Shown in pieces: positions 44,636-52,969 of a stretch of 64,000 nucleotides of DNA; the stretch's first letter is position 1; each line of letters begins with the position of its first letter. The DNA is from Chitinophagaceae bacterium (GTDB lineage Bacteria > Bacteroidota > Bacteroidia > Chitinophagales > Chitinophagaceae): assembly GCA_024508725.1 (NCBI GenBank), contig JANINS010000003.1, positions 806,001-870,000 on the forward strand. The letters are read 5' to 3'. The notes under the pieces are model-generated. The model was not told where the DNA came from and searched no databases. It saw only the letters and a list, made by a program, of their open reading frames with translations. A program made the position numbers and the translations under genes.

Positions 44636-45187
44636 ATGAGTTATTGCACCGCTATCCCTGCCATGCAGCCCGAAGAAAGAAAAGCCTTGCACAAAAACTA
44701 CCACGATCACCTGTATGGTTTTCCCATTCATGACGATAATGAACTGTTCTGCAGGCTGGTGCTCGAGATCAACCAGGCAGGATTGAGCTGGGAAACGATA
44801 CTGAAGAAAGAAAAAACATTCCGCAAGGCTTACCACAACTTCAACATCAAAAAAGTAGCAGGATATACCGATGCTGACAGGGAAAGATTGCTGGCAGATG
44901 CAGGCATCATCCGCAACCGATTAAAAGTAAATGCAGCCATCGAGAATGCGAAAACAATACTGGCTTTGCAGAAAGAATTTGGTTCGTTTGAAAAGTGGCT
45001 GGAACATCATCATCCCAAAACAAAAGAAGAATGGGTGAAGCTGTTCAAGAAAACCTTTCGTTTCACCGGTGGTGAGATCGTGAACGAGTTCCTGATGAGC
45101 ATTGGCTATTTACCCGGAGCACACGACCATGATTGCCCGGTGCATAAAAAGGTGCTGAAAGCAAAGCCGATGTGGTTAAAGAAATGA
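44636..45187 (+). CDS. tag: DNA-3-methyladenine glycosylase I
   Basis: 183 aa, full length. Tag-family features: C4 near the N-terminus, YHDHLYGFPIHDDNELFCRLVLEINQAGLSW containing the catalytic-site Glu and the base-stacking Trp, and a C-terminal HDHDCPVH supplying zinc ligands with C4. Removes 3-methyladenine from alkylated DNA in base excision repair. A TAATATTG sequence lies 4 bases before the ATG, so the mRNA may be leaderless. Single gene. Confidence 0.93.
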   Translation: MSYCTAIPAMQPEERKALHKNYHDHLYGFPIHDDNELFCRLVLEINQAGLSWETILKKEKTFRKAYHNFNIKKVAGYTDADRERLLADAGIIRNRLKVNAAIENAKTILALQKEFGSFEKWLEHHHPKTKEEWVKLFKKTFRFTGGEIVNEFLMSIGYLPGAHDHDCPVHKKVLKAKPMWLKK

Positions 45188-45209
45188 ATGTTTATCATGC
45201 TAAGGAATA

Positions 45210-45339
45210 AGATGCCTCCTAACGCCGGGATGACAAACTACATTGCTATCAGCAGCTTCAGCCTAAACCACCTGCTTAGTTCCTATCCTGCGGTTGAATA
45301 AAGACCCAACTGCCTGTCATTCCGAGGCACGAGGAATCT
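45210..45339. mobile_element. MITE-like intergenic repeat, copy 1
   Basis: A 130-bp segment with imperfect terminal inverted repeats: left AGATGCCTCC...GGGATGACA, right TGTCATTCCGAGGCACGAGGAATCT at the far end. It shares internal GAATAAAGACC and terminal parts with 46281-46405. No coding capacity. Consistent with the non-autonomous TGTCATCCTGA-type repeats seen across Bacteroidota intergenic DNA. Confidence 0.6.
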
Positions 45340-45376
45340 AAAGACACTATCATTTATCTTTAGGCAGAGGGCATAT

Positions 45377-46234
45377 ATGAATAGATTGCTATTAACAACA
45401 TTGTTGCTTTATGTTAAGGTTTGTGCTGGTCAGGCAACGCAGTATACTGTTGTAAACAAACGCACACACGAACCAATACCTTATGCAACCGTGAAGGTGA
45501 TGAACAAACCCCTTGGACTATTTTGCACGGAGGCCGGAGTTTTCACATTAGACCTTGAAACAAGTGATACAGTAGTTATTAGTTCTGCCGGATTTGCAAC
45601 CAGGAAAATTCCGGGCTCCCTGCTTTCACAAATGATCGAACTGGAAGAAAAAACCAGGATGCTGGTGCCGGTTACCGTAGGTGCAACCGGGGCGCTGCCC
45701 ATCATCAGGATAGGAAGCGGTGCAACCTCATTTGGAATGAAACTGCCTGAAAAAGAAGAATTCGATTGGGGACCTTCAGCGGTTAGGGAAGAGTATGCCG
45801 AAAAACTGGAAATACCAGACACGACACTTGATTATAAGTTATCAGCATTATATATCCCTGTACGGAAACATGATTGCTGGGGACCTGTTTTCATACGCGT
45901 TTTCGAAGCCTCTGGCACTAAAGACAGCATATTCAACATACCCGGAGAAGAGATCTATTCATCCTACGTTTCCGTTTCTTCAGCTTCTGTAAAGAAGCAA
46001 AGATTAAAAATCGACTTAGATAGTGCAGGCATTTTCTTTCACCGTCAAAACTGCTTTTTTATTTCAGTTACCTGGCCCTACAAGAGCAATTGTTTAACCG
46101 CACTCCAAAGAATTAAAGACCCTGCAGCTGTTTTTTATAGCCGCAGTCTTAATAACAGATCGTACAATTGGATAGTATATAGTGCTATTGGATTTGGCAC
46201 CCATTACTGCGCAGAACTTAAAGTGTTACGATAA
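45377..46234 (+). CDS. Exported protein with carboxypeptidase-regulatory-like domain
   Basis: 285 aa. Signal peptide (cleavage near CAGQA). Residues 22-95 form a carboxypeptidase D regulatory-like beta sandwich (YTVVNKRTHEPIPYATVKVMN, TSDTVVISSAGF). The C-terminal 150 residues, which contain several Cys (HDCWGP, RQNCFF, KSNCL, HYCAEL), are not recognised. Without a barrel it is a soluble periplasmic or surface protein. A MITE-like repeat ends 38 bases upstream. Confidence 0.72.
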   Translation: MNRLLLTTLLLYVKVCAGQATQYTVVNKRTHEPIPYATVKVMNKPLGLFCTEAGVFTLDLETSDTVVISSAGFATRKIPGSLLSQMIELEEKTRMLVPVTVGATGALPIIRIGSGATSFGMKLPEKEEFDWGPSAVREEYAEKLEIPDTTLDYKLSALYIPVRKHDCWGPVFIRVFEASGTKDSIFNIPGEEIYSSYVSVSSASVKKQRLKIDLDSAGIFFHRQNCFFISVTWPYKSNCLTALQRIKDPAAVFYSRSLNNRSYNWIVYSAIGFGTHYCAELKVLR

Positions 46235-46280
46235 CCACTGTAGCAGGTGCAAAGGAATGAAGCATCTGATGTGATACAGT

Positions 46281-46405
46281 AGATCCCTCCTACCGTGGGG
46301 GATGACAAACAACATTACTATCGCCATTACACCTCTACAGTTACATTCACATGCTACAGCCGAATAAAGACCACGATGCTTGTCATCCTGAGAAACGAAG
46401 AATCC
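46281..46405. mobile_element. MITE-like intergenic repeat, copy 2
   Basis: A 125-bp relative of 45210-45339. Left end AGATCCCTCC then GGGATGACAAAC; right end TTGTCATCCTGAGAAACG then AATCC; GATGACAA/TTGTCATC are inverted. It lies immediately upstream of the next exported-protein gene. Confidence 0.6.
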
Positions 46406-46445
46406 AACCAAACATTATACGCTATCTTTATTTCACTTCTATAAA

Positions 46446-47213
46446 ATGAGATCGGCACTTTTATCATGGTTCCTGTTAGTCTTGCTTAAACCGTTTGAAA
46501 CAACGGCCCAGCTATCGTTAAAAACACCCCTCATATGCCACAACAGCAATAATCAATTGGAGCGATACGACGACGGCAGTTTTACATTGTTCTTTGAGCA
46601 GGGAAAGTTCTCCCACTTTAGCACACATGACAGTGCTGTTCAGTTTTATGAGAACGGCAGGTACTTATTAGTGAATCCTCCGCAGCCAGGACAATACCCC
46701 ATCAAAATTCAACTGAAAGGTAGTGCCATACGCTTCAACGTTGGCGATAGTTCTATGATCATCGATTCTGCGATAACAACAAGACGCTCCATTAACGATA
46801 TCCTGTTCAGCTTCTATAAACAAAACCTGTATTACAGGGTGGCTTTTTTTATAAACGAACAACAGTTTTATCTGGATGTAGACATCACCGGTTATCCAAA
46901 AAAAATGTGGACCTGGGATATGATAACGGTTAAGCAGGACTCGTCATCATTTCACCTCGGTTATAACCCGTTTTATTATAAAGGGCCTGATCTTATTTCA
47001 CGACAGGATCAGCGACTTCGTTTTGGTGTTAACATCTCTCACAGTTTTAAAAGCAACAAGTATGTTTGGCAGGTAGCTCCTGTTTTTTACGAAGACACAG
47101 AGACATCCCGGGTGATCAATGTATTACCTGATTTTTACTACGTGTATAACAGGAAAGGCAAACTGAAACCAAAGAAATGCATTGGGCCGATCAGGTACTG
47201 TGGTAGACCGTGA
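46446..47213 (+). CDS. Exported hypothetical protein, 255 aa
   Basis: Signal peptide (hydrophobic LLSWFLLVLLKPF, cleavage near TTAQL) and a beta-rich, Tyr/Phe-rich mature part with no recognised family. The C-terminal 30 residues are basic (RKGKLKPKKC) with two Cys. Its upstream DNA is homologous to that of the 45377 gene, but the two proteins are not clearly related. Function unknown. Confidence 0.6.
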   Translation: MRSALLSWFLLVLLKPFETTAQLSLKTPLICHNSNNQLERYDDGSFTLFFEQGKFSHFSTHDSAVQFYENGRYLLVNPPQPGQYPIKIQLKGSAIRFNVGDSSMIIDSAITTRRSINDILFSFYKQNLYYRVAFFINEQQFYLDVDITGYPKKMWTWDMITVKQDSSSFHLGYNPFYYKGPDLISRQDQRLRFGVNISHSFKSNKYVWQVAPVFYEDTETSRVINVLPDFYYVYNRKGKLKPKKCIGPIRYCGRP

Positions 47214-47324
47214 TATACCCCGTTTGCGACTGTCACGTTTTTCATCAGCACCGCCCGGTAGTTTACTAAGAGCAATACTTAGGTACGCCGTTGCATTTTT
47301 TCAATACCGAAACGCCTGAATCTA

Positions 47325-47332
47325 TATATTTG
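47325..47332 (+). promoter_or_regulatory. -7 box of the tRNA gene
   Basis: TATATTTG (TAnnTTTG) 30 bases before the tRNA, with T-rich sequence about 23 bases further upstream in the -33 area. Confidence 0.5.
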
Positions 47333-47362
47333 CAGTCCTTTTAAAACCGCTTTATGCGGTTC

Positions 47363-47439
<77 letters not shown>

Positions 47440-47444
47440 TCTGA

Positions 47445-47482
47445 AAAAAGCGAAGTAGAAATGCTTCGCTTTTTGTTTTTTT
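47445..47482 (+). terminator. Rho-independent terminator after the tRNA
   Basis: A perfect 11-bp stem AAAAAGCGAAG / CTTCGCTTTTT with an 8-base loop and a following run of T. Confidence 0.92.
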
Positions 47483-47497
47483 CCTTTGCAAGAATTC

Positions 47498-47578
47498 GCT
47501 GAGCTGTTTACAGCATCCCGCCGATAAGCGGAAGGGTCAGTGGTTCATCCGATAGCTATCGGGACAGGCGGCCAACCT
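47498..47578 (+). pseudogene. Possible tRNA-like relic with inserted palindrome
   Basis: GCTGAGCTGTTTACAGC resembles the D-arm region of the tRNA just upstream, CCGC-CGATAA-GCGG resembles an anticodon arm (GAT-type), and GGGTC then TGGTTCATCC resembles the variable and T-loop region. The 3' half of the T arm is replaced by the palindrome CCGATAGCTATCGG (47549-47562). AACCTCTGAAAAAAG after it repeats the tRNA's own downstream sequence. No proper acceptor stem is present. Confidence 0.4.
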
Positions 47579-47581
47579 CTG

Positions 47582-47612
47582 AAAAAAGCTTCCAAAAACT
47601 GGAACTTTTTTT
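47582..47612 (+). terminator. Second terminator-like hairpin after the tRNA-like relic
   Basis: TTCCA/TGGAA inner stem extended by an A6/T6 outer stem with a C-C mismatch, followed by T7. It parallels the true tRNA terminator, fitting a duplicated tRNA tail. Confidence 0.65.
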
Positions 47613-47655
47613 ATTGTACTACCAAGGTAATTATCACCTTGTACTAACCCTATCA

Positions 47656-47991
47656 ATGCAGGAATTCACTGCTTCACGTAATTTAGTGAATATGATATCT
47701 GTATTGAAACATATCATCACTCCCTTCATATTGCTTGCTCAAACTTTGTACTGTTGGTATTGTTTCTACCAAGCTCAATTCTTGCAGTATGATGATGATA
47801 TTAATCTGCTATTACATGCACTGATGATAGCAATTCTAACTCCCGTAGTCATCATGTTGCTAAGAAAATTTAAGGTGCAGTGGAGTTCAATGAACATCCG
47901 ACTATGGGCTTTATGGATGGTCGTTGGTTCACCGCTAACTTTTATTGTGGTTGGAATTTATTATTCTGACATATTTGGAGGCGTACAGTAA
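47656..47991 (+). CDS. Small multi-pass membrane protein, about 111 aa
   Basis: Three hydrophobic helices (IITPFILLAQTLYCWYCFY; LLLHALMIAILTPVVIMLL; ALWMVVGSPLTFIVVGIYY), with a basic cytosolic loop RKFKVQW. The frame opens with TTG at 47614 within the terminator; ATG at 47656 or 47692 is more likely. Family not recognised. It borders the accessory region that follows. Confidence 0.55.
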   Translation: MQEFTASRNLVNMISVLKHIITPFILLAQTLYCWYCFYQAQFLQYDDDINLLLHALMIAILTPVVIMLLRKFKVQWSSMNIRLWALWMVVGSPLTFIVVGIYYSDIFGGVQ

Positions 47992-48022
47992 TTGCATTAT
48001 ATCGGTTTGTAGCAGAGTGAGT

Positions 48023-48538
48023 CTAAGGATAATCCAACACATGTAGTTTACACTTGTTGTGAAGTTCTGAAAGTGCACTTAACACCGCATTTAAATCTAA
48101 TCTTTCACCGCGGAACATCAGCGAATTATCAAATGAATTATAGCCACGGTGATCGTTACCACTAAACCCTCCTCGCAGTGATGGATTCATTGCGAGATCA
48201 ATATAAACGCCTTGTGATTGCTTGCCAAACCACTCCTCTACTCTGCTATCGTAATGCTCAAAGAAATTATTTCGAAACTTGCGATCTAATAAAATATTAT
48301 CATCATTTACCGCCAGGAGTTGTCGCAATCTCTCACCACGCATTTTATATTTTTTATCGGGCGGTTTTAGAATTTTTGAAACATTCGCTGCAGCTACGAG
48401 AATAGATTGGATAGAACACCAGACCTCAACTCTATCGAAGGTTTCCTGGGTGCTTTCCAGACGTTCAGCAGCTCGTGTGGCAATTTTTGATTGAAGTACA
48501 ATCTCCCCCAAAAAAACCATATCCTTAATGCCTTCCAT
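48023..48538 (-). CDS. Hypothetical helical protein with possible HEPN motif
   Basis: 171 aa, mostly helical in the first 110 residues (VWCSIQSILVAAANVSKIL; GERLRQLLAV). Around residue 88 it contains RNNFFEH, which fits the Rx4-6H motif of HEPN ribonuclease domains, followed by a Trp-containing helix end. The C-terminal part is Gly/Asn-rich. Assignment as HEPN is tentative. No signal or TM segment. Divergent from the HNH endonuclease gene, in a cluster with defence-type genes. Confidence 0.55.
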   Translation of the reverse strand: MEGIKDMVFLGEIVLQSKIATRAAERLESTQETFDRVEVWCSIQSILVAAANVSKILKPPDKKYKMRGERLRQLLAVNDDNILLDRKFRNNFFEHYDSRVEEWFGKQSQGVYIDLAMNPSLRGGFSGNDHRGYNSFDNSLMFRGERLDLNAVLSALSELHNKCKLHVLDYP

Positions 48539-48662
48539 GTTTCGGCCGTTTTGCTAAATCAAATTACTAAAATCGCCTGAGGATGTTATCAATACATAAT
48601 CACTTAAATTTCCCCGCTCAACAAAGGCTATAAATTTCATATCTTGTCTTTAAACCGTACCC

Positions 48663-49394
48663 ATGCGTAACCCCCGCTGGCATAGAGATGAGATTATTCT
48701 CGCCTTAGACTTATACTTTGATAAAAACAGAGGAACGATTGACACCTCCAATCCTAAAGTGATTGAAGTGTCTGAGATCATCAATAAGCTGCCTTTATTT
48801 CAAATAAGACCGGATGCAGAAAAGTTTAGAAACCCTAATGGTGTTACACTTAAGCTGTCGAACTTCTTAGCGATAGATCCCAATCATCCCGGTAAAGGAA
48901 TGCAAAGCTATTCTAAACTTGACGAGGCAGTATTTCACGAGTTCGCGAATAACAAAGCGCAGCTTCATAGGTTAGCGACAGAAATAAGAAAAGTTGCTGC
49001 TGATCAAAGGCTACTCGCTGAACTCCATCAAATAGAAGATGACGAACAAACTCAAAAAGATGAAGTGATCGAAGGGCAAGTTTTATACAAGCTTCATAAA
49101 GTACGAGAAAGAGATAAGAAGATCGTGCGGTTGAAGAAGGAGGAAGCAATGGACCTTTATGGTAGATTATATTGTGAGGTTTGCATATTTGATTTTCACA
49201 GAACCTACGGAGACATCGGCAAAGGCTTTATAGAATGTCATCACACCACACCGCTTGCTGCATTCAAAGCTGAAACGAATACGACCTTGAAAGACCTAGC
49301 GCTTGTTTGCTCTAACTGCCATCGAATGCTACATAGAAAAATAGATACATTATCAATCACTGCTTTGCAATCACTGTTAAAGAAACCAGCCTAA
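48663..49394 (+). CDS. HNH endonuclease (McrA-like)
   Basis: 243 aa. The N-terminal 100 residues (WHRDEIILALDLYF, LSNFLAIDP) are typical of the restriction-type HNH proteins of this group. The C-terminal HNH nuclease is complete: CEVC near residue 177, GFIECHHTTPL with the catalytic His, and LALVCSNCHRMLHR, so four Cys form the zinc site. Likely cleaves modified or foreign DNA; no methylase is adjacent, in line with a type IV or solitary nuclease. Confidence 0.87.
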   Translation: MRNPRWHRDEIILALDLYFDKNRGTIDTSNPKVIEVSEIINKLPLFQIRPDAEKFRNPNGVTLKLSNFLAIDPNHPGKGMQSYSKLDEAVFHEFANNKAQLHRLATEIRKVAADQRLLAELHQIEDDEQTQKDEVIEGQVLYKLHKVRERDKKIVRLKKEEAMDLYGRLYCEVCIFDFHRTYGDIGKGFIECHHTTPLAAFKAETNTTLKDLALVCSNCHRMLHRKIDTLSITALQSLLKKPA

Positions 49395-49435
49395 TCATCC
49401 ATTAATTACTATATTCAATTACCTAAACACTGCTT

Positions 49436-50191
49436 ATGCGTCAATACTACATTCATGACGGCTCTTTAGAAAAAGGACCGTTTACTCTCGAGCAACTTAA
49501 GAACGAAACAATAACTTCAAACACGCAAGTGTGGTATGAAGGGCTTGCAGCTTGGACTACAGCTGACCAAATTGAAGAACTAAGGTCATTATTAGCAGTC
49601 AAACCACCGCCGCTACAAGTAAAAGTTCAGCCAGTGTCTGCCGTCGAGCATTACGAAAAAAACAAAAAGAGCAGTAAAGCTAAATACATATGGACAGCCT
49701 TAGGAATTGTTGCTGTAGTTGTAATTGGTACACTCATCTATTCTAATAATCAGAGCCAACAAGCACTGAATAACCTACAAAATTCGGTATCCCAGAAAGA
49801 GAGCCAAGAAGCAATTGAAAAGTTACGTCAAGCGGAAACGAGAAATAGATGGGCTCAATTTGTCAAGCTTGAAAGAGGTGACTATCAGTCCGGTGTTTTC
49901 GGTGGTATCTCTGGTCTTGATCTTACTATTCTAAACACGACAGAGTACGTAATAGATGAAATTGAAGTGGAAGTAGACTATATCAAAGAGAACGGAGGTG
50001 TTCACAAAACTGAAATCGTTGTGTTCAAAAATCTTCCTTCAAATACGAAGCAAACCAAGTACGCACCAGAGAGCAGCCGTGGCACTTCTGTAGATGTCCG
50101 CATCAAATCGGTTACGGCTCCTGCGTTTAATTTTTGTTACAACGTGCATAGAACAGGGGTTGGTGGTGACGATCCTTGGAAGTGCCAATAA
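49436..50191 (+). CDS. GYF_2-domain single-pass membrane protein
   Basis: 251 aa. An N-terminal GYF_2/DUF4339 domain (YYIHDGSLEKGPFTLEQLKN, WYEGLAAWTTADQ; residues 3-55), a TM helix (about 84-103; IWTALGIVAVVVIGTLIY), a coiled-coil stretch rich in Gln/Glu (105-140) and a C-terminal beta domain (VKLERGDYQSGVFGGISGLDLTILN) outside the membrane. GYF_2 domains bind short peptides in the cytosol. It sits between two nuclease-type genes; whether it belongs to their system is unknown. Confidence 0.8.
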   Translation: MRQYYIHDGSLEKGPFTLEQLKNETITSNTQVWYEGLAAWTTADQIEELRSLLAVKPPPLQVKVQPVSAVEHYEKNKKSSKAKYIWTALGIVAVVVIGTLIYSNNQSQQALNNLQNSVSQKESQEAIEKLRQAETRNRWAQFVKLERGDYQSGVFGGISGLDLTILNTTEYVIDEIEVEVDYIKENGGVHKTEIVVFKNLPSNTKQTKYAPESSRGTSVDVRIKSVTAPAFNFCYNVHRTGVGGDDPWKCQ

Positions 50192-50267
50192 GTAGGACTT
50201 GGTTTATGGTCTTGTAGGTATGTATAAATGAAAGCTCACAGTCTTGAACTTGTAAAATTCAGTTCGA

Positions 50268-51863
50268 ATGAAATTACCTGATCTCTCAGTCACACCAGAG
50301 AAAATTGATAAACTTATTACTAGAATTAACTCCGGCGACATTCGTATTCCTGCATTCCAAAGAGCTTACGTATGGAAACAGAATCAATTATTGGAGCTAT
50401 TAGACAGTATTATTCGGAATTATCCAATCGGCAGTATACTACTTTGGAGCACTAGTACCGAGCGACTAAAACATACAAGAAATATTGCGGGCTATGAAAT
50501 CCCAGACAACCCACTTGAATACCCAGTCAATTATGTATTAGATGGACAACAAAGACTTTCTTCCATTTATGCAACATTTACTGATAAAACGCAACAAGAT
50601 CCAACAACAGAAAAATACAATCCCAATTTAGACATATTCGAAATTTACTACGACTTCGCTTCTAAGACCTTTCTTACTAAAGCTGATGTAAGTGCAACTT
50701 CCACTAGCGTGGTTTATCTAAGAAACTTCTTAAATGGATCTAAAATGATAGATGCGTTGAAGACATTGGATCCCGCTTATCACTCAGAGGCACAAGAACT
50801 TTATTCTAAGTTCATTAACTATGAATTTCCCGTAGTGACTGTAAAAAATAGAACCAAAGATGAAGTAGGTATCATATTCGAAAGAATTAATAACACTGGA
50901 ACTAAGCTTACCACTCTGGACCTAATGACAGCTTGGACATGGACCGACGATTTTCACCTGATTGAATCAATCGACGATCTTCTGCAAGAGTTAGACGAAA
51001 AAAATTTTGGGGAATTGACACAAAATATTTTACTGCAGTCATTGTCTGGTGTTATTCTGAACGACACAACAACGAAAGCAATTACGTCTCTTTCTGGAGT
51101 ACAAGTAAGAGATAATTGGAATCTCTTCTGTGAAGCAATCCGAAAGACCATAGATTATCTAGCCACTGAACTGAACTGCAAACATCAAGATTTTCTTCCC
51201 CATCAGCAGCAGATTGTGGCACTATGTAAGTTTTTTAGCTTGCCTCAAAACGCAACAGCTAATCAGTTCCAGCAATTAAAAAAATGGTTCTGGAAGACAT
51301 CGTTTTCTGATAGGTATTCTACAGGCCAAACGACGTCTAAAATGAACGTCGATATACACACTATTCTATCAATTCGGCAGAATAATTTCGTGGAGTTGGA
51401 CAAATACAAGTATACTGTTACCGTTCCGGAGCTGATTGAAACTAAGTTTTCAAAGGGAAATCCAATAACTCGAGCATCTTTATTACTTATGGCTCAAAAT
51501 TGCCCTATTGATTTAGTCAAAAATATCAAAATCGATATTGCTACAGCTCTTTCTAAATATAATCGGAAGCAATATCATCACGTTTTCCCTGCGGCCTTCT
51601 TAAACCAACAAAAAGTACCACATGATAAGATTTTCAATGTGCTTAATTTTTGCTTCTTACCCGCCGATTCAAATAGAAAAATCTCCAAAAAGGCACCCTC
51701 GGATTATTTTTTCTCGTTAATACCGCCCACCGAGTTTCAACCAATTTTACGAAGCAACCTTTTACCTGAAGAGAAAGAACTTTACAAAAAAGATGACTAT
51801 GAGAATTTTCTAATTGCCAGGGGCTGGTTGTTTCTTGAAGAAATACAGAAAATAACCTCGTGA
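50268..51863 (+). CDS. DUF262/DUF1524-type protein (GmrSD-like nuclease)
   Basis: 531 aa. The N-terminal ParB-like DUF262 domain shows IPAFQRAYVWK and the hallmark DGQQR (about residue 94-98), which binds nucleotide in GmrS. The C-terminal part has HHVFPAAFLNQ and NVLNFCFLP...NRKISKK, matching the HNH-like DUF1524 of GmrD. A single fused chain of this kind restricts glucosyl-hydroxymethylcytosine DNA in known type IV systems; the target here is unknown. Promoter not evident. A hairpin follows. Confidence 0.88.
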   Translation: MKLPDLSVTPEKIDKLITRINSGDIRIPAFQRAYVWKQNQLLELLDSIIRNYPIGSILLWSTSTERLKHTRNIAGYEIPDNPLEYPVNYVLDGQQRLSSIYATFTDKTQQDPTTEKYNPNLDIFEIYYDFASKTFLTKADVSATSTSVVYLRNFLNGSKMIDALKTLDPAYHSEAQELYSKFINYEFPVVTVKNRTKDEVGIIFERINNTGTKLTTLDLMTAWTWTDDFHLIESIDDLLQELDEKNFGELTQNILLQSLSGVILNDTTTKAITSLSGVQVRDNWNLFCEAIRKTIDYLATELNCKHQDFLPHQQQIVALCKFFSLPQNATANQFQQLKKWFWKTSFSDRYSTGQTTSKMNVDIHTILSIRQNNFVELDKYKYTVTVPELIETKFSKGNPITRASLLLMAQNCPIDLVKNIKIDIATALSKYNRKQYHHVFPAAFLNQQKVPHDKIFNVLNFCFLPADSNRKISKKAPSDYFFSLIPPTEFQPILRSNLLPEEKELYKKDDYENFLIARGWLFLEEIQKITS

Positions 51864-51888
51864 AAATTTTTTATGCAAACCAAGTAGC

Positions 51889-51918
51889 AAACCTGATTGC
51901 TCGTCATCAATCAGGTTT
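51889..51918. terminator. Bidirectional hairpin between DUF262 and XRE genes
   Basis: A perfect 11-bp stem AAACCTGATTG / CAATCAGGTTT with an 8-base loop; it overlaps the XRE stop codon by two bases. Confidence 0.75.
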
Positions 51919-52309
51919 ACTTATCCAACATCTTCTCTAACAAAGCAAGCTTTTCTCTTTCGGCTTTGAGAAGTGCTTCATAGAGTTCAACAATTTTATC
52001 AATAGGGTTAAAATTGAAGGACGACTGATATGCAACAGATGTTGATTGATCATGGCTATGAAAAGTTGTAGAGACTATATTGATAATCCCGTCTTCATCA
52101 AAATTCTCTATCGCCTCCGGTGTCACATGCAAAGCCTTCGCCACCTGTTTCAACAATTCTGCATCTATCAATTCTTTTCCTTCCAGTAAAGATATCTTCT
52201 TCTGGTTCCAGTCTTCGCCCAGCTCGATCGCTAGAGCTTCTTGCTTAATGCCCTGTATCTCTCGTATGCGTTTTATGTTGCGTCCGTGGTGGGGTTTCTT
52301 GTCGCTCAT
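51917..52309 (-). CDS. XRE-family HTH protein
   Basis: 130 aa. A helix-turn-helix domain of Cro/C1 type (residues 10-65; NIKRIREIQGIKQEALAIELG, QKKISLLEG) and a C-terminal helical coiled-coil tail (DKIVELYEALLKAEREKLALLEKML) probably used for dimerisation. At the edge of the nuclease-rich patch, it may regulate it, but the convergent orientation gives no direct evidence. Confidence 0.87.
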   Translation of the reverse strand: MSDKKPHHGRNIKRIREIQGIKQEALAIELGEDWNQKKISLLEGKELIDAELLKQVAKALHVTPEAIENFDEDGIINIVSTTFHSHDQSTSVAYQSSFNFNPIDKIVELYEALLKAEREKLALLEKMLDK

Positions 52310-52437
52310 GGTTCACTGTTTAGGTTGGTTTCCCCTTGTACTACATAGAGGTATTCAAATATAGAAATTTCGGGCAAGGTATTTTACCAAACTCATTCTC
52401 ATATTTATACAACCTTCATGTAAATACTCATGCAAAA

Positions 52438-52941
52438 CTATTGCTTTACGGGGCTGCCGTCTCTCACTGTTCCTAAAAATCCAATTGTCCAGCGATGTTG
52501 ATTATTACTCATCGCTTCAAAATCGTGGTTAACCACTACCTGCTTCGGTTCAGGTAACACCAACGAGTCCACGTCAGGCAAATTAGTAGCGTCTGCTCCC
52601 ATCTCCGTCACCATAGAACGCATCAGCATCTTGCCCGAGGTGGAGTGATATGGAATAAAATTAAACAGCCTGTTATCCTCCGATGGTTTCACAATAACAA
52701 AAGGTGAGAGCAGGTTAATGGTATCGCCTGTTTGCTGCGAAACTACCATGTAATGATAGAAATACGCTGCTTTGCTATTATAATCCGGCCCTCCCGATGC
52801 ATAAATTACCTCAATAGGTTCGTTTGCTTTCAATGCAGCACTGTCTATTTTAAACGAACTCACATCACGAAAGCCATATTTACTATTGCACGAACACAGA
52901 AAGAATAACAGCAGTGTTGCGGAGATAAGAAGTCTATTCAT
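52438..52941 (-). CDS. Lipoprotein of unknown function, 167 aa
   Basis: Lipoprotein signal with the lipobox cysteine in FLCSC. The mature part is beta-rich (IEVIYASGGPDYNSKAAYFYH) and contains no recognised domain. It follows the 458-aa lipoprotein by 28 bases in the same direction, so both may be one transcript and form an envelope-associated pair. Confidence 0.7.
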   Translation of the reverse strand: MNRLLISATLLLFFLCSCNSKYGFRDVSSFKIDSAALKANEPIEVIYASGGPDYNSKAAYFYHYMVVSQQTGDTINLLSPFVIVKPSEDNRLFNFIPYHSTSGKMLMRSMVTEMGADATNLPDVDSLVLPEPKQVVVNHDFEAMSNNQHRWTIGFLGTVRDGSPVKQ

Positions 52942-52969
52942 TATTCAAATTTTACTTAAACAGGTAATG

